A DNA stretch of 38,446 nucleotides from Candidatus Kapaibacterium sp. (GTDB lineage: Bacteria > Bacteroidota > Ignavibacteria > Kapaibacteriales > NICIL-2). Position 1 is the stretch's first letter. Every line of letters begins with the position of its first letter. The notes beneath the pieces are model-generated. The model was not told the DNA's origin and searched no databases. It worked only from the letters and a program-made list of their open reading frames with translations. Below, piece after piece: positions 16,088 through 24,415 of the stretch. A program made the translations under genes and the position numbers. The DNA is taken from assembly GCA_025055755.1 (NCBI GenBank), contig JANWWF010000006.1, forward strand, positions 31,274 to 69,719, in the 5' to 3' direction.

Positions 16088-19000
16088 TACCACCGTATCA
16101 AGCGCAATCGCTCTGTGCGACTCAAGGTGCGCACGGCAACTACGTACATCCCTGGTGCAATGTGCCGCAGGTCTAATCGAAGTTCTGCTCCGCCTGGCGT
16201 TGACACCAAAGGATACTCTCCAGCGACCAAATGGCCGAGCAAGTCGTATAGTGAGACGGTGACAGGTGGCGTTCTTCCCTGAACGCGTACCAGCACATAT
16301 TCCTCTGCCGGATTCGGCACCAGTTCCACTGTGAAAGGTAGCTCTTCTGACACGCCGAGAGTAAAGTCATACTCTGCACTTTCTGCCCAGCAGCCATACT
16401 CGTTAGTAACACGCACGCGGTAGCGTCCATTAGCGGAAGGCGTGAAGGTTTGGCTTGTTGCCCCGCTGATCGGCTGTCTTCCAGAATACCACTGGTACTG
16501 CGCTGCGTCAACACTTGCCCGCAGAGTATTGCCTTCCTGCACAATCGTCGGTGTCGGGGGCAGAGGATAGAAGCTCACCCGTACTGCTGAGGCATTGAGC
16601 ACACAGCCAGTGGCAGTTCGCACCTGCACACTGTATGTTCCACTTTCGGTGACACGGAGGAAGCGATCTGTTGCCCCATTATTCCAGCGGTAGGTCGTAT
16701 AGCCGCTCCCTGCGTCTAGGATGATTGTGTCACCCTCGCACGCTTCGAACCGGTTTGAAAGCGAAGTGATGGTGGGAGGCTGCACCTGTTGGATATGGAC
16801 GGTATCACTGCTCCCACTGCACCCTTGGGCAGATGTGCACATGCACCAGTAGCGTCCTGCCTGCCGGACGACTATCTGGCGTGTTGTGTCGCCGGTGCTC
16901 CAGCGATAGCGCGCGCAATTATCTCCTGCATCAAGAATGACACTATCGCCGGGGCAGAGCAGCGATGGTCCACTTACGGTAATCTGCGGTGCAGGGCGCG
17001 GCGCGACGTTGACCGTGAAGGTTTGCGGTAGTGAGCGGCAGCCGTGGATGTCAGTAGCAACGACGGTGTAGCTTCCACTTCGCCGAATAACACGCCGTTG
17101 GCTGGTTACTCCGTCGAACCAGAAGAACGTCGCATTCGGTGTCGAGGTGGCGCTGAGCACAACACTATCTCCTTCGCAGAAGCTAAGACTTCCTTGCACC
17201 TGCACTGTAAGGGGAGGACGGTTACGTCGAGCGAGCCGCATAGTATCCGACGTGCGGCTGCATCCATTCGCATCGGTGACAGTGACGGTATAGTTTCCTG
17301 GATTGCTTATACGAATGCGTGACGTTGTTGCGCCAGTGCTCCACTGATATGCCGCATAGCCTCCCGGTGCCTCCAGTACGACTGTGTCGCCTTCGCAGAA
17401 CGGATTCTGTCCCGTTATTTCGATAGTGGGGACCGGTGGACGTGCCACAACCGAGCATGGTGGCGCTATAGTTGATGCAGAACAGCCCGCAGCGTTTGTG
17501 ACCGTTACTTGGAGAGTGTAGGTGCCAATTGCCCGCAGGACGATGCGCTGTGTCGTGTCGCCTGTGCTCCAGCGGTACCGCACAAGGTTCTGCCCTGTCG
17601 CAGTTGCAACAATTGAATCCCCTTCGCATACCATTGTCGCCGATAGCGTGATGGTAGGAGAGGGACGTTGGTTGACCGTGATCTGCAGTCGAGCGGTATC
17701 ACGCAGTGTTCCACTGGTAACCGCCAGGAGGACGGTGTAAACGCCTGGATTGGGGAATATCACCGTCACTGCAGAATCAGACGAACTTCCGGGAGCGCCA
17801 CCGGGGAACGTCCATGTCCGGCTTGCAATGGAGCCTACCGAAGCATCGGCAAAGTGGATAGTGTCACCGGTACAAATCGAAGTACGGGATGCCCAAATCA
17901 CCGCAGTGAGGGTTGAACTCAGCAAGTTGCCGTACCAAATACCCCGGCCATAGGTGGCTGCATACAGGCGATTTGTTGCTGTGTCAATTTCCAGGTCGCG
18001 GACGATAACATTCGGCAATCCCTCGTCCCACGAACTCCACTGGCTGCTTCCCGGCTGACGTACGTAGATGCCGATATCGGTCCCCACGTACACATTGCCA
18101 TTCCGTGGGTCAATGGCTATGCAGTTCACCGGCACATTCGGCAGACCGCTACTCATGTTCGTCCACGTTGAGCCTCCATCGGTGGAACGGAAGACTTTTT
18201 GTCCACTGACCCAATTGCTACAGGTTGCCCAGATAATGTTCACGTCGGTAGGGTCAATTACCGCATTGCTCAGACTGGAGGGAAGCGAACCGACAATACT
18301 TGTCCACGTACTACCGGCGTTTGTGGTGCGATACATAGTCGAGCTTGTTCCCACGACTATCACATCTGGATTTGAGGGAGCAACAGCCATGTAGGTCGCC
18401 CGGGCATTTGTCGGCAGTGGTGTACCCAGAGATGTCCAGTTAGTTCCGCGGTTTGTAGAACGGTACACAGTTCGATATGCTGCGAAGAGCAACTGAGGGT
18501 TCGAGGGGTGCATGTGGAAAGGTGTTACCCAGGCACCATTGCTTGATTCCCCAGAAGGGGAGATGTTTGTCCAGGATGAACCACTATTGGTCGAGCGATA
18601 GAATGAGCCGTAGTAGATTGAGCAGTAGAGGGTGCTGGTAGCAGTCCAGTCAACAGCATTTTCCATTCCATCGCCCCCATAGACCATTGCCCAGGAACCG
18701 GTCGTGGTGCGGCGGTTAGTTCCATTGTCCTGCGTCCCTGCCAAGACAACAGGGTTTGTACTCCCACGAGCATGGCTCATACGGTAAACTTGCAAGATAG
18801 CCAGTCCATCACTCATATCCTGCCAGGTAGAGCCAAGATTGGTGGTGCGGAAAACACCGCCATCGTTCCCAACCCATAGCTCGGTTGTTCCCGGTTTGAA
18901 CAGAAAATAGTGTTGGTCTGCGTGCACATACGGCACTGAACTTCCCCGCTGCCAATAACTCAGACATGTCCACCCTTGGCCGGCGTTATCTGAACGCCAG

Positions 19001-20214
19001 ATGTTGATTCCACCGGCAAAGAGCATTGTCGAGTCGGTTGGATGAACGATAAGACAGAGGTCGAACCACCCTTGTCCGCCGCTGCTTGTACCACTGGTAT
19101 TGCTGCCAAGAATGTTAGGACTCGATGATTGCTGAGTCCAGGTCGAGCCGGTATCTAAGCTCATGTAAAGACCTGCAAAGCCATTGTTCGATGCGCTCGA
19201 GCAGAGCGCGTACACACGGCGAGGGGCAGTTGGCGACACCGCAAGGGCAATGCGATTGACTCCGGTATTCGACCATACGCTCGACCAAGTCACTCCCCCA
19301 TCAAGAGAGCGAAGAATGGCGGCGCCGCCGCTTTGGTTGTAGGTGGAGGCGAAGATGATGTTTGGGTTTGTCGGATGGAGGCGTAATTCCATTGTGTAGG
19401 CTGTGGTCCGTTGTGACCACGTCTGTCCGCCGTCGGTGGAACGCCAGATGCCATTGCTTGTGGCTGCCAGAAGGATTGCAGAGTTTGTGGGCATAATCAA
19501 AATCTCACACACGACGCGGTTTTGATTTGTGGTCCAGTTCAGCCCCGTCGTAGCCCATGTTACGCCACCATCGGTGCTTTTGAGGATACCAACGCCATAG
19601 GTATCGCGTGCGTCCCGGTCGCCAGTGCCAATGTAGATGATCTGCGGATTAGTTGGATCGATGGCAATGGCGCTTACTCCCAGCGTTGCCAAGGTGTCGG
19701 TGTTGCTGGTCCACGTTGTCCCGTTGTCAGTGCTTTTCCAAAGACCACCGCTGGGAGAACCAGCAAAGATTAGGTTGGAATTGGTTGGGTGAAAGGCAAT
19801 GTAGTTGATGCGTCCTGCCCCTCCGTTGTTGGGAACTGCAACCGGTCCCAGATGGGTGAAGTTTGCGTTGGATTGCACCCGTGTTCCTTTGGCGCGGCTG
19901 GCGCGCGATGCTCGTTGCTGCGCAATTTTTGCTTGCAGCTCCTGCCACAGAATTTCACCGCTGGGAAATGTGCCATCTGGCATAAGGCGGAGCTCCCAAA
20001 AGTCTGCCCAGCGCCCGAAATGCTCGATGTCTTCTTCGCGAGCTTCCTCGTCTTCCTTTTCTTCCCCAAGAGGTCTGGTGCTTAGGGAGCGTTCGTATGC
20101 ACGCTTGATGTCCTCGAATCGGGCGGCTGTATCACGGAGAAGATCATGCCAACGGGGCTGTTGTGCCGATAGCAGCGTTGCTCCCATAATCGAGAGAAAA
20201 AGTACTCGTGCCAT
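16087..20214 (-). CDS. giant T9SS cargo: BNR/VPS10-like propeller + PKD + Ig-like repeats + sorting domain
   Basis: This secreted protein has 1375 residues. The signal peptide is MARVLFLSIMGATLLSAQ, followed by an acidic linker (EEKEDEEAREED). Residues about 95-765 are sialidase/VPS10-type propeller repeats recognisable by repeated S-T-D-x-G-x-T-W (KSTDNGTTW, KSTDGGVTW, RSTDGGQTW). A PKD domain covers about 775-850. About five Ig-like repeats follow (C-x-G-D-x-x-x-x, then Y-R-W-S-T-G-D-T-T, then G-C), each with a cysteine near either end. A type A T9SS sorting domain ends the protein (VELVPNPAEEYVLV...LYDLLGHLV...GMYVVAV). ATG 20214 is chosen over an in-frame TTG at 20229 because it puts the signal peptide first. 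The likely role is cell-surface adhesion or carbohydrate binding; there are no visible catalytic residues. Confidence 0.87.
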   Translation of the reverse strand: MARVLFLSIMGATLLSAQQPRWHDLLRDTAARFEDIKRAYERSLSTRPLGEEKEDEEAREEDIEHFGRWADFWELRLMPDGTFPSGEILWQELQAKIAQQRASRASRAKGTRVQSNANFTHLGPVAVPNNGGAGRINYIAFHPTNSNLIFAGSPSGGLWKSTDNGTTWTSNTDTLATLGVSAIAIDPTNPQIIYIGTGDRDARDTYGVGILKSTDGGVTWATTGLNWTTNQNRVVCEILIMPTNSAILLAATSNGIWRSTDGGQTWSQRTTAYTMELRLHPTNPNIIFASTYNQSGGAAILRSLDGGVTWSSVWSNTGVNRIALAVSPTAPRRVYALCSSASNNGFAGLYMSLDTGSTWTQQSSSPNILGSNTSGTSSGGQGWFDLCLIVHPTDSTMLFAGGINIWRSDNAGQGWTCLSYWQRGSSVPYVHADQHYFLFKPGTTELWVGNDGGVFRTTNLGSTWQDMSDGLAILQVYRMSHARGSTNPVVLAGTQDNGTNRRTTTGSWAMVYGGDGMENAVDWTATSTLYCSIYYGSFYRSTNSGSSWTNISPSGESSNGAWVTPFHMHPSNPQLLFAAYRTVYRSTNRGTNWTSLGTPLPTNARATYMAVAPSNPDVIVVGTSSTMYRTTNAGSTWTSIVGSLPSSLSNAVIDPTDVNIIWATCSNWVSGQKVFRSTDGGSTWTNMSSGLPNVPVNCIAIDPRNGNVYVGTDIGIYVRQPGSSQWSSWDEGLPNVIVRDLEIDTATNRLYAATYGRGIWYGNLLSSTLTAVIWASRTSICTGDTIHFADASVGSIASRTWTFPGGAPGSSSDSAVTVIFPNPGVYTVLLAVTSGTLRDTARLQITVNQRPSPTITLSATMVCEGDSIVATATGQNLVRYRWSTGDTTQRIVLRAIGTYTLQVTVTNAAGCSASTIAPPCSVVARPPVPTIEITGQNPFCEGDTVVLEAPGGYAAYQWSTGATTSRIRISNPGNYTVTVTDANGCSRTSDTMRLARRNRPPLTVQVQGSLSFCEGDSVVLSATSTPNATFFWFDGVTSQRRVIRRSGSYTVVATDIHGCRSLPQTFTVNVAPRPAPQITVSGPSLLCPGDSVILDAGDNCARYRWSTGDTTRQIVVRQAGRYWCMCTSAQGCSGSSDTVHIQQVQPPTITSLSNRFEACEGDTIILDAGSGYTTYRWNNGATDRFLRVTESGTYSVQVRTATGCVLNASAVRVSFYPLPPTPTIVQEGNTLRASVDAAQYQWYSGRQPISGATSQTFTPSANGRYRVRVTNEYGCWAESAEYDFTLGVSEELPFTVELVPNPAEEYVLVRVQGRTPPVTVSLYDLLGHLVAGEYPLVSTPGGAELRLDLRHIAPGMYVVAVRTLSRTERLRLIRW

Positions 20215-20332
20215 GGCAGGATAATTCAAAGGTTTACTGCAGTAAGATACGAAAAATTCGTGCCTAAAAAAACTCCCGCCAAGAAGGTTGCAATGGAGAT
20301 AAGGAAAGCCATCAAAACAGGCTGCACCGAAG

Positions 20333-20340
20333 TAGTTTTG
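20333..20340 (+). promoter_or_regulatory. putative -7 box TAGTTTTG for the kup-murI-SDR operon
   Basis: This perfect TAnnTTTG match lies 37 nt before ATG 20378. No obvious -33 TTG was found. Confidence 0.55.
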
Positions 20341-20377
20341 CTTCCTGTTTGCTGCAGTTATTTACTACACCAACGGT

Positions 20378-22405
20378 ATGCCAAGCAATTCTTCTGCTCA
20401 TCATCAGCAGGTGAGTGCAACGGGTGCCCTCGTTGCGATGGGGATTGTGTTTGGGGATATTGGCACCTCGCCACTCTACACTATCAGCGCTATTGTAGGC
20501 GAACGCACAATTGATCCACTGCTTGCCTATGGTGCTCTTTCGGCCGTATTCTGGACGCTGACATTTCTAACCACGCTCAAGTACGTTGTCATCACGCTAC
20601 GTGCGGATAACCGAGGTGAGGGGGGGATTTTGGCGCTATATGCTCTTGTCCGGCGTCGGGCGCGGTGGCTGGTGTTCCCTGCTATTATCGGAGCAGCATC
20701 GCTGTTTGCTGATGGGCTAATCACTCCCTCGATTTCGGTGTCCTCCGCGATTGAAGGGCTGCGGATCCTTTCGCCGCACATCCCAACAGTTCCTCTGGTG
20801 GTGGGGATACTGGTTGCTCTGTTCGCTGTGCAACAGTTTGGTACCGACAAGGTCGGCAAAGCCTTTGGTCCGATTATGCTTGCATGGTTTGTGTTTATTG
20901 CGGGCATGGGAGCATTGTCCCTTGCGCGGCATCCAGAAATTCTTGCTGCCCTGGATCCCCGCTATGCGGTGTGGCTTATCACAGAGCATCCGGAAGGATT
21001 TTGGATTCTTGGCGGGGTGTTTCTCTGCACCACGGGAGCAGAAGCACTCTACAGCGATCTTGGGCATTGCGGTCGCGGGAATATCCGACTCAGTTGGGCA
21101 GTGGTAAAAGTGTGCCTGTTGCTGTCGTATGCCGGGCAATGCGCCTGGTTGCTCGACCATGTTGGCTCTACCTTGCCGGCTCGGCCATTCTATGCAATTG
21201 TACCAACGCCACTGATCCCACTGGCAATTGCGATCGCGACGCTTGCTACCATCATTGCCAGCCAGGCGCTCATTAGCGGCTCCTATACGCTGGTCAACGA
21301 AGCAATGCAGTTGGGACTGTGGTTCCGCACGAAAGTCAAGTATCCGACGCTCATCCGTGGGCAGCTGTACATCCCGCGAGTCAATTGGGCTTTGATGGTG
21401 GGCTGTATTACAGTGGTGCTCTACTTTGGCGATTCCACGCACATGGAAGCTGCCTATGGGCTTGCTATCACGCTAACGATGTTGATGACCAGCATTCTTG
21501 TGACCCAATATCTGCTCCAGCAGCGTGTAGCTCTGCCCCTTGTGGTGCTCATCGTGTTGGTTTTTGCAGCGATTGAGCTGTCGTTTCTCGGCTCGAACTT
21601 AGCCAAGCTGTTCGAGGGAGGATGGTTCACCATGGCAGTCGCGGGGACAATGGCAACTGTGATGTACGTTGTATTTCGCTCCAAAGAGATTCGGTCCAAT
21701 CTCACCGAAATGGTACCACTCGATGTGTTTGTGCCAGTGCTCGAGCAGCTCAGCCGGGATGAAAGCATTCCCAAGTTTGCAACCCATCTGGTGTATCTGA
21801 CTGCCTCCAGCGATCCCCGCCAGGTAGAACAAATCGCCATTGACTCGATTATCCGCCGTAGCCCGAAGCGAGCAAACATTTACTGGTTTGTCAACGTAAA
21901 CACTGTGGACGAACCATACCGGATGACCTACAACGTGGAAATCCTCGATCGGCTGCGGCGGTCAGGACCATCGGATATTGACGTTGTCTTTGTTCGCTTC
22001 AATCTGGGTTTCCGCATTGAGCCACGGTTGAATATCATGTTCCGCCACGTGGTCGAAGACATGGTTCGTCGCAAGGAAATTGATATAGCCAGCCGCTATC
22101 GTTCCCTGGAGCGACTCAATCAGACAGGGGACTTTCGCTTTGTGATTTTTCAGCGATTCTTGTCCTACGACAACGAATTACCTCCGCGTGAGCGCTTGAT
22201 TTTGAATGCGTACTACTTCCTTTCGCAGCGACTGGCAGCAAGTGCCGAGGAATACTACGGACTCGATACCAGCAACGTTGTCGTCGAGAAAGTACCGCTG
22301 GTTGTTATGCCGCCGCGTCGTCTGCCGCTTGTCCGAGAGGAGCAGTCGCTCCTATCCTCGCTGGAGTATCCCGTTGAGCTATCCGCTCAGGAGCATCGCC
22401 AATGA
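20378..22405 (+). CDS. kup: KUP-family potassium transporter
   Basis: This inner-membrane K+ uptake protein of the KUP/HAK family has 675 residues, close to the family norm. The N-terminal ALVAMGIVFGDIGTSPLYT contains the GDIGTSPLY signature, and about twelve hydrophobic helices follow over about 15-435. The GALSLA and TTGAEALYSDLGHCGR segments are typical. The C-terminal half (about 440-675) is the soluble domain of unknown function found in most family members. The stop overlaps the murI ATG in an ATGA, indicating translational coupling. The partnership with murI is probably only transcriptional; no functional link is known. Confidence 0.96.
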   Translation: MPSNSSAHHQQVSATGALVAMGIVFGDIGTSPLYTISAIVGERTIDPLLAYGALSAVFWTLTFLTTLKYVVITLRADNRGEGGILALYALVRRRARWLVFPAIIGAASLFADGLITPSISVSSAIEGLRILSPHIPTVPLVVGILVALFAVQQFGTDKVGKAFGPIMLAWFVFIAGMGALSLARHPEILAALDPRYAVWLITEHPEGFWILGGVFLCTTGAEALYSDLGHCGRGNIRLSWAVVKVCLLLSYAGQCAWLLDHVGSTLPARPFYAIVPTPLIPLAIAIATLATIIASQALISGSYTLVNEAMQLGLWFRTKVKYPTLIRGQLYIPRVNWALMVGCITVVLYFGDSTHMEAAYGLAITLTMLMTSILVTQYLLQQRVALPLVVLIVLVFAAIELSFLGSNLAKLFEGGWFTMAVAGTMATVMYVVFRSKEIRSNLTEMVPLDVFVPVLEQLSRDESIPKFATHLVYLTASSDPRQVEQIAIDSIIRRSPKRANIYWFVNVNTVDEPYRMTYNVEILDRLRRSGPSDIDVVFVRFNLGFRIEPRLNIMFRHVVEDMVRRKEIDIASRYRSLERLNQTGDFRFVIFQRFLSYDNELPPRERLILNAYYFLSQRLAASAEEYYGLDTSNVVVEKVPLVVMPPRRLPLVREEQSLLSSLEYPVELSAQEHRQ

Positions 22406-23223
22406 GCACCATGCGTATTGGGGTCTTCGACTCGGGTGTTGGCGGCTTGAGCGTGCTGCGGCATCTTATTGCCCAGCTTCCGACAGTGGAGTTTGTGTAC
22501 CTGGGCGACACAGCACGGGTGCCGTATGGGAACAAATCAGCCGCAACAATTGCACATTATGCTGCCCAGAGTGCCTCGTTTTTGCGGGAAAAGGGGGTGG
22601 AGATGATCGTTGTAGCCTGCAATACCGTTTCTGCCGCAGCGCTTGATGTGGTCGAAGCAGTAGCACAGGTGCCAGTGGTTGGGATGATTGAACCAGCAGC
22701 GCGGGCGGCAATTGAGCTATCGCAGACGAAACGGATCGGTGTAATCGGTACGCGGGCGACCATCGAAAGCCGAGCTTATAGTTTAGCGCTCTATGCTCAT
22801 GGCGGCACAACAGCAATGGCTGTTGTCGAGCATGCTTGCCCTTTGCTGGTAGCCCTGGCAGAAGAAGGATGGGTGGCACATCCTGCCACATACGCGATTA
22901 TCGAGGAGTACCTTCGCCCTCTGCTGGAGGTAGAGATTGACACGCTCATCCTGGGCTGTACGCACTTTCCTCTCCTTGCCGATGCAATCGAACACGTTGC
23001 GCCCGTGACGCTGATTGATCCTGGCTATTGGGCTGCACGACAGGTGCAGCGCATGGTGGGGGTTCTGTCTCCTTCTGGACGAGGACATGTGCTTGTGCCC
23101 CCCGTTGAGTATTACGTCACCGACATTCCAAGCAACTTCGCCGCTGTTGCTCGACAATTTTTAGGCTTCGATATTGGGCAGCCACATTTGGTTGCACTCG
23201 ATTCGATTGTCCCATCATCGTGA
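22402..23223 (+). CDS. murI: glutamate racemase
   Basis: MurI converts L-glutamate to D-glutamate for peptidoglycan. This 273-residue protein has IGVFDSGVGGLSVL at the N-terminus, the first catalytic cysteine C73 in VVACNTVSA, and the second, C186, in LGCTHFPLL followed by H188. D10 and S11 are the usual substrate-binding pair. Length and motif spacing are normal. ATG 22402 overlaps the kup stop; a second ATG at 22411 (MRIGVF) is a possible alternative start. The SDR gene starts 14 bp downstream, so the three form an operon. Confidence 0.96.
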   Translation: MSTMRIGVFDSGVGGLSVLRHLIAQLPTVEFVYLGDTARVPYGNKSAATIAHYAAQSASFLREKGVEMIVVACNTVSAAALDVVEAVAQVPVVGMIEPAARAAIELSQTKRIGVIGTRATIESRAYSLALYAHGGTTAMAVVEHACPLLVALAEEGWVAHPATYAIIEEYLRPLLEVEIDTLILGCTHFPLLADAIEHVAPVTLIDPGYWAARQVQRMVGVLSPSGRGHVLVPPVEYYVTDIPSNFAAVARQFLGFDIGQPHLVALDSIVPSS

Positions 23224-23236
23224 ATCGTGGCATTGC

Positions 23237-24001
23237 ATGCAAATTCATCGGTTTGAAGCTGGGTTAGAAGGACGGGTGGCACTTGTCACTGGTGCTGCCA
23301 TCGGGAATGGACGGGCATTCTGCGAGCGCTTTGCGGAAGAAGGGGCCGCTGTTGCGATTGCCGACATTGCGGATGCCTCTGAAACCGTCGCAGCAGTGCG
23401 AGAAATTACCAACCGCGTCCGGGCATACCAAGGAGATTTGACCATTCCAGACACCGTGCAGCAGATCGTCGAGCAGGTGGAGCGAGATTTCGGACGCATT
23501 GATGTGCTGGTACACAATGTTGGCCTCTACGAAGAGGAGCCGTTCGAGCTTCTCACCTTTGAGCAGTGGAAGCGCATGCTGCAAGTATGCCTTGATCCCC
23601 TGTTTCTCACTGCCCATGCGGTCCTGCCCCGAATGAAGCGCCAAGGCTTTGGACGCATCATTGCCCTTAGCTCGAACACGATATGGCTGGGCACGCCATA
23701 CCTGGTGCATTACGTGACAGCAAAAAGTGCAATTGTCGGCTTTGTTCGTTCTCTCGCTGCAGAAGTAGGGCAGTACGGCATTACCGTCAATGCGATAACC
23801 GTTGGTGTGACAGCAACCCAAGACCCTACCGACCGTCCTATGAATCGCACGTTACTCAAGGATATTCTCCCCTCGCAATGCATTCACCGAGCCGATGAGC
23901 CTCATGACATTGCTAATGTTGTTGCTTTTCTGGCAATGCCTGCGGCAAGTATCATCACTGGGCAAGTGATCAACGTCGATGGTGGTGTAGCACGGCATTA
24001 G
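23237..24001 (+). CDS. short-chain dehydrogenase/reductase (SDR), classical type
   Basis: This is an NAD(P)-dependent oxidoreductase of 254 residues with a Rossmann fold. The cofactor motif is TGAAIGNG at 18-25 (a variant of TGxxxGIG). The usual NNAG is replaced by HNVG at 93-96. The catalytic set is S145 or S146, Y159 and K163 (YVTAK). The ending VINVDGG resembles FabG-type enzymes (SDR family cluster), but the altered motifs make a housekeeping FabG role doubtful. The frame stays open upstream to 23174 inside murI; ATG 23237 begins just before the Rossmann strand and 14 bp after murI. Substrate is unknown. Confidence 0.88.
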   Translation: MQIHRFEAGLEGRVALVTGAAIGNGRAFCERFAEEGAAVAIADIADASETVAAVREITNRVRAYQGDLTIPDTVQQIVEQVERDFGRIDVLVHNVGLYEEEPFELLTFEQWKRMLQVCLDPLFLTAHAVLPRMKRQGFGRIIALSSNTIWLGTPYLVHYVTAKSAIVGFVRSLAAEVGQYGITVNAITVGVTATQDPTDRPMNRTLLKDILPSQCIHRADEPHDIANVVAFLAMPAASIITGQVINVDGGVARH

Positions 24002-24022
24002 ACTTTCACTGTGTTGTGCAAG

Positions 24023-24412
24023 TTAGGGATGAGGGCTTTTTTGTGGGGAAAGAGAAGAAGGGGCTTGGTCGGCATGCAATCGGTGTAGTAAACGGTGCAC
24101 CACGGGGGCAAGGAGAATGCCCACCGTCACCAAAAAAGCAACGCCTGCATAGAGTGCATACGCTGCCGCAAAGAGTTTCCCCGCAGTAGAGTGGAGAGTT
24201 GCCGTTGGTCCCATGCCTCCCAGGATCATTGCGGCTTCCAGTGCTGCATCAATCCAAGACAATCCCTCCAGAAAGTGGTAGCCTACTATTCCTATTGCCA
24301 GCGACAGTACCAGTAGAAGCAACGCAATTGCGCCATGCCCTGCCAGCCGCCGGAGAAAGAGCCGTAACGGTAAAAGAGGCTCGGAGCGATGTTCATAGCG
24401 ACCAATCGGCAT
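24023..24412 (-). CDS. small two-TM ion-channel-like membrane protein
   Basis: This 129-residue protein has two hydrophobic helices (about 25-48 and 82-106). Between them lies a re-entrant pore-like segment, WIDAALEAAMILGGMGPTATL, in the position of a K+ channel P-loop. The selectivity filter TVGYG is replaced by GGMGP, so K+ selectivity is doubtful. The termini are basic (RYEHRSEPLLPLRLFLRRL and HRLLHRLH). The layout resembles the Ion_trans_2 (2-TM/P) family. It begins 3 bp after ileS and is probably co-transcribed. The gene converges on the SDR gene with a 21-bp gap. Function is inferred from topology only. Confidence 0.65.
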   Translation of the reverse strand: MPIGRYEHRSEPLLPLRLFLRRLAGHGAIALLLLVLSLAIGIVGYHFLEGLSWIDAALEAAMILGGMGPTATLHSTAGKLFAAAYALYAGVAFLVTVGILLAPVVHRLLHRLHADQAPSSLSPQKSPHP

Positions 24413-24415
24413 ACC

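Noticed and set aside
20227-20234. AACCTTTG (7/8 to TAnnTTTG) on the minus strand as promoter of the giant cargo gene
   Set aside because: It lies only 12 nt before ATG 20214, outside the 25-43 nt range seen for the other boxes.
20249-20261. ACGAA-AAA-TTCGT inverted repeat between the giant cargo gene and kup
   Set aside because: A 5-bp stem with a 3-nt loop is common by chance, and no T-tract or conserved context supports it.
20260-20514. Plus-strand frame starting MPKKTPAKKVAMEIRKAIKTG
   Set aside because: The start looks protein-like, but the frame runs into kup in the wrong phase, becomes Cys/His-rich nonsense and contains the kup promoter box. It could be a fossil but cannot be supported.
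23174-23236. Upstream extension of the SDR protein into murI
   Set aside because: It overlaps the murI C-terminus in another frame and is rich in His/Ser/Trp; ATG 23237 precedes the Rossmann motif.
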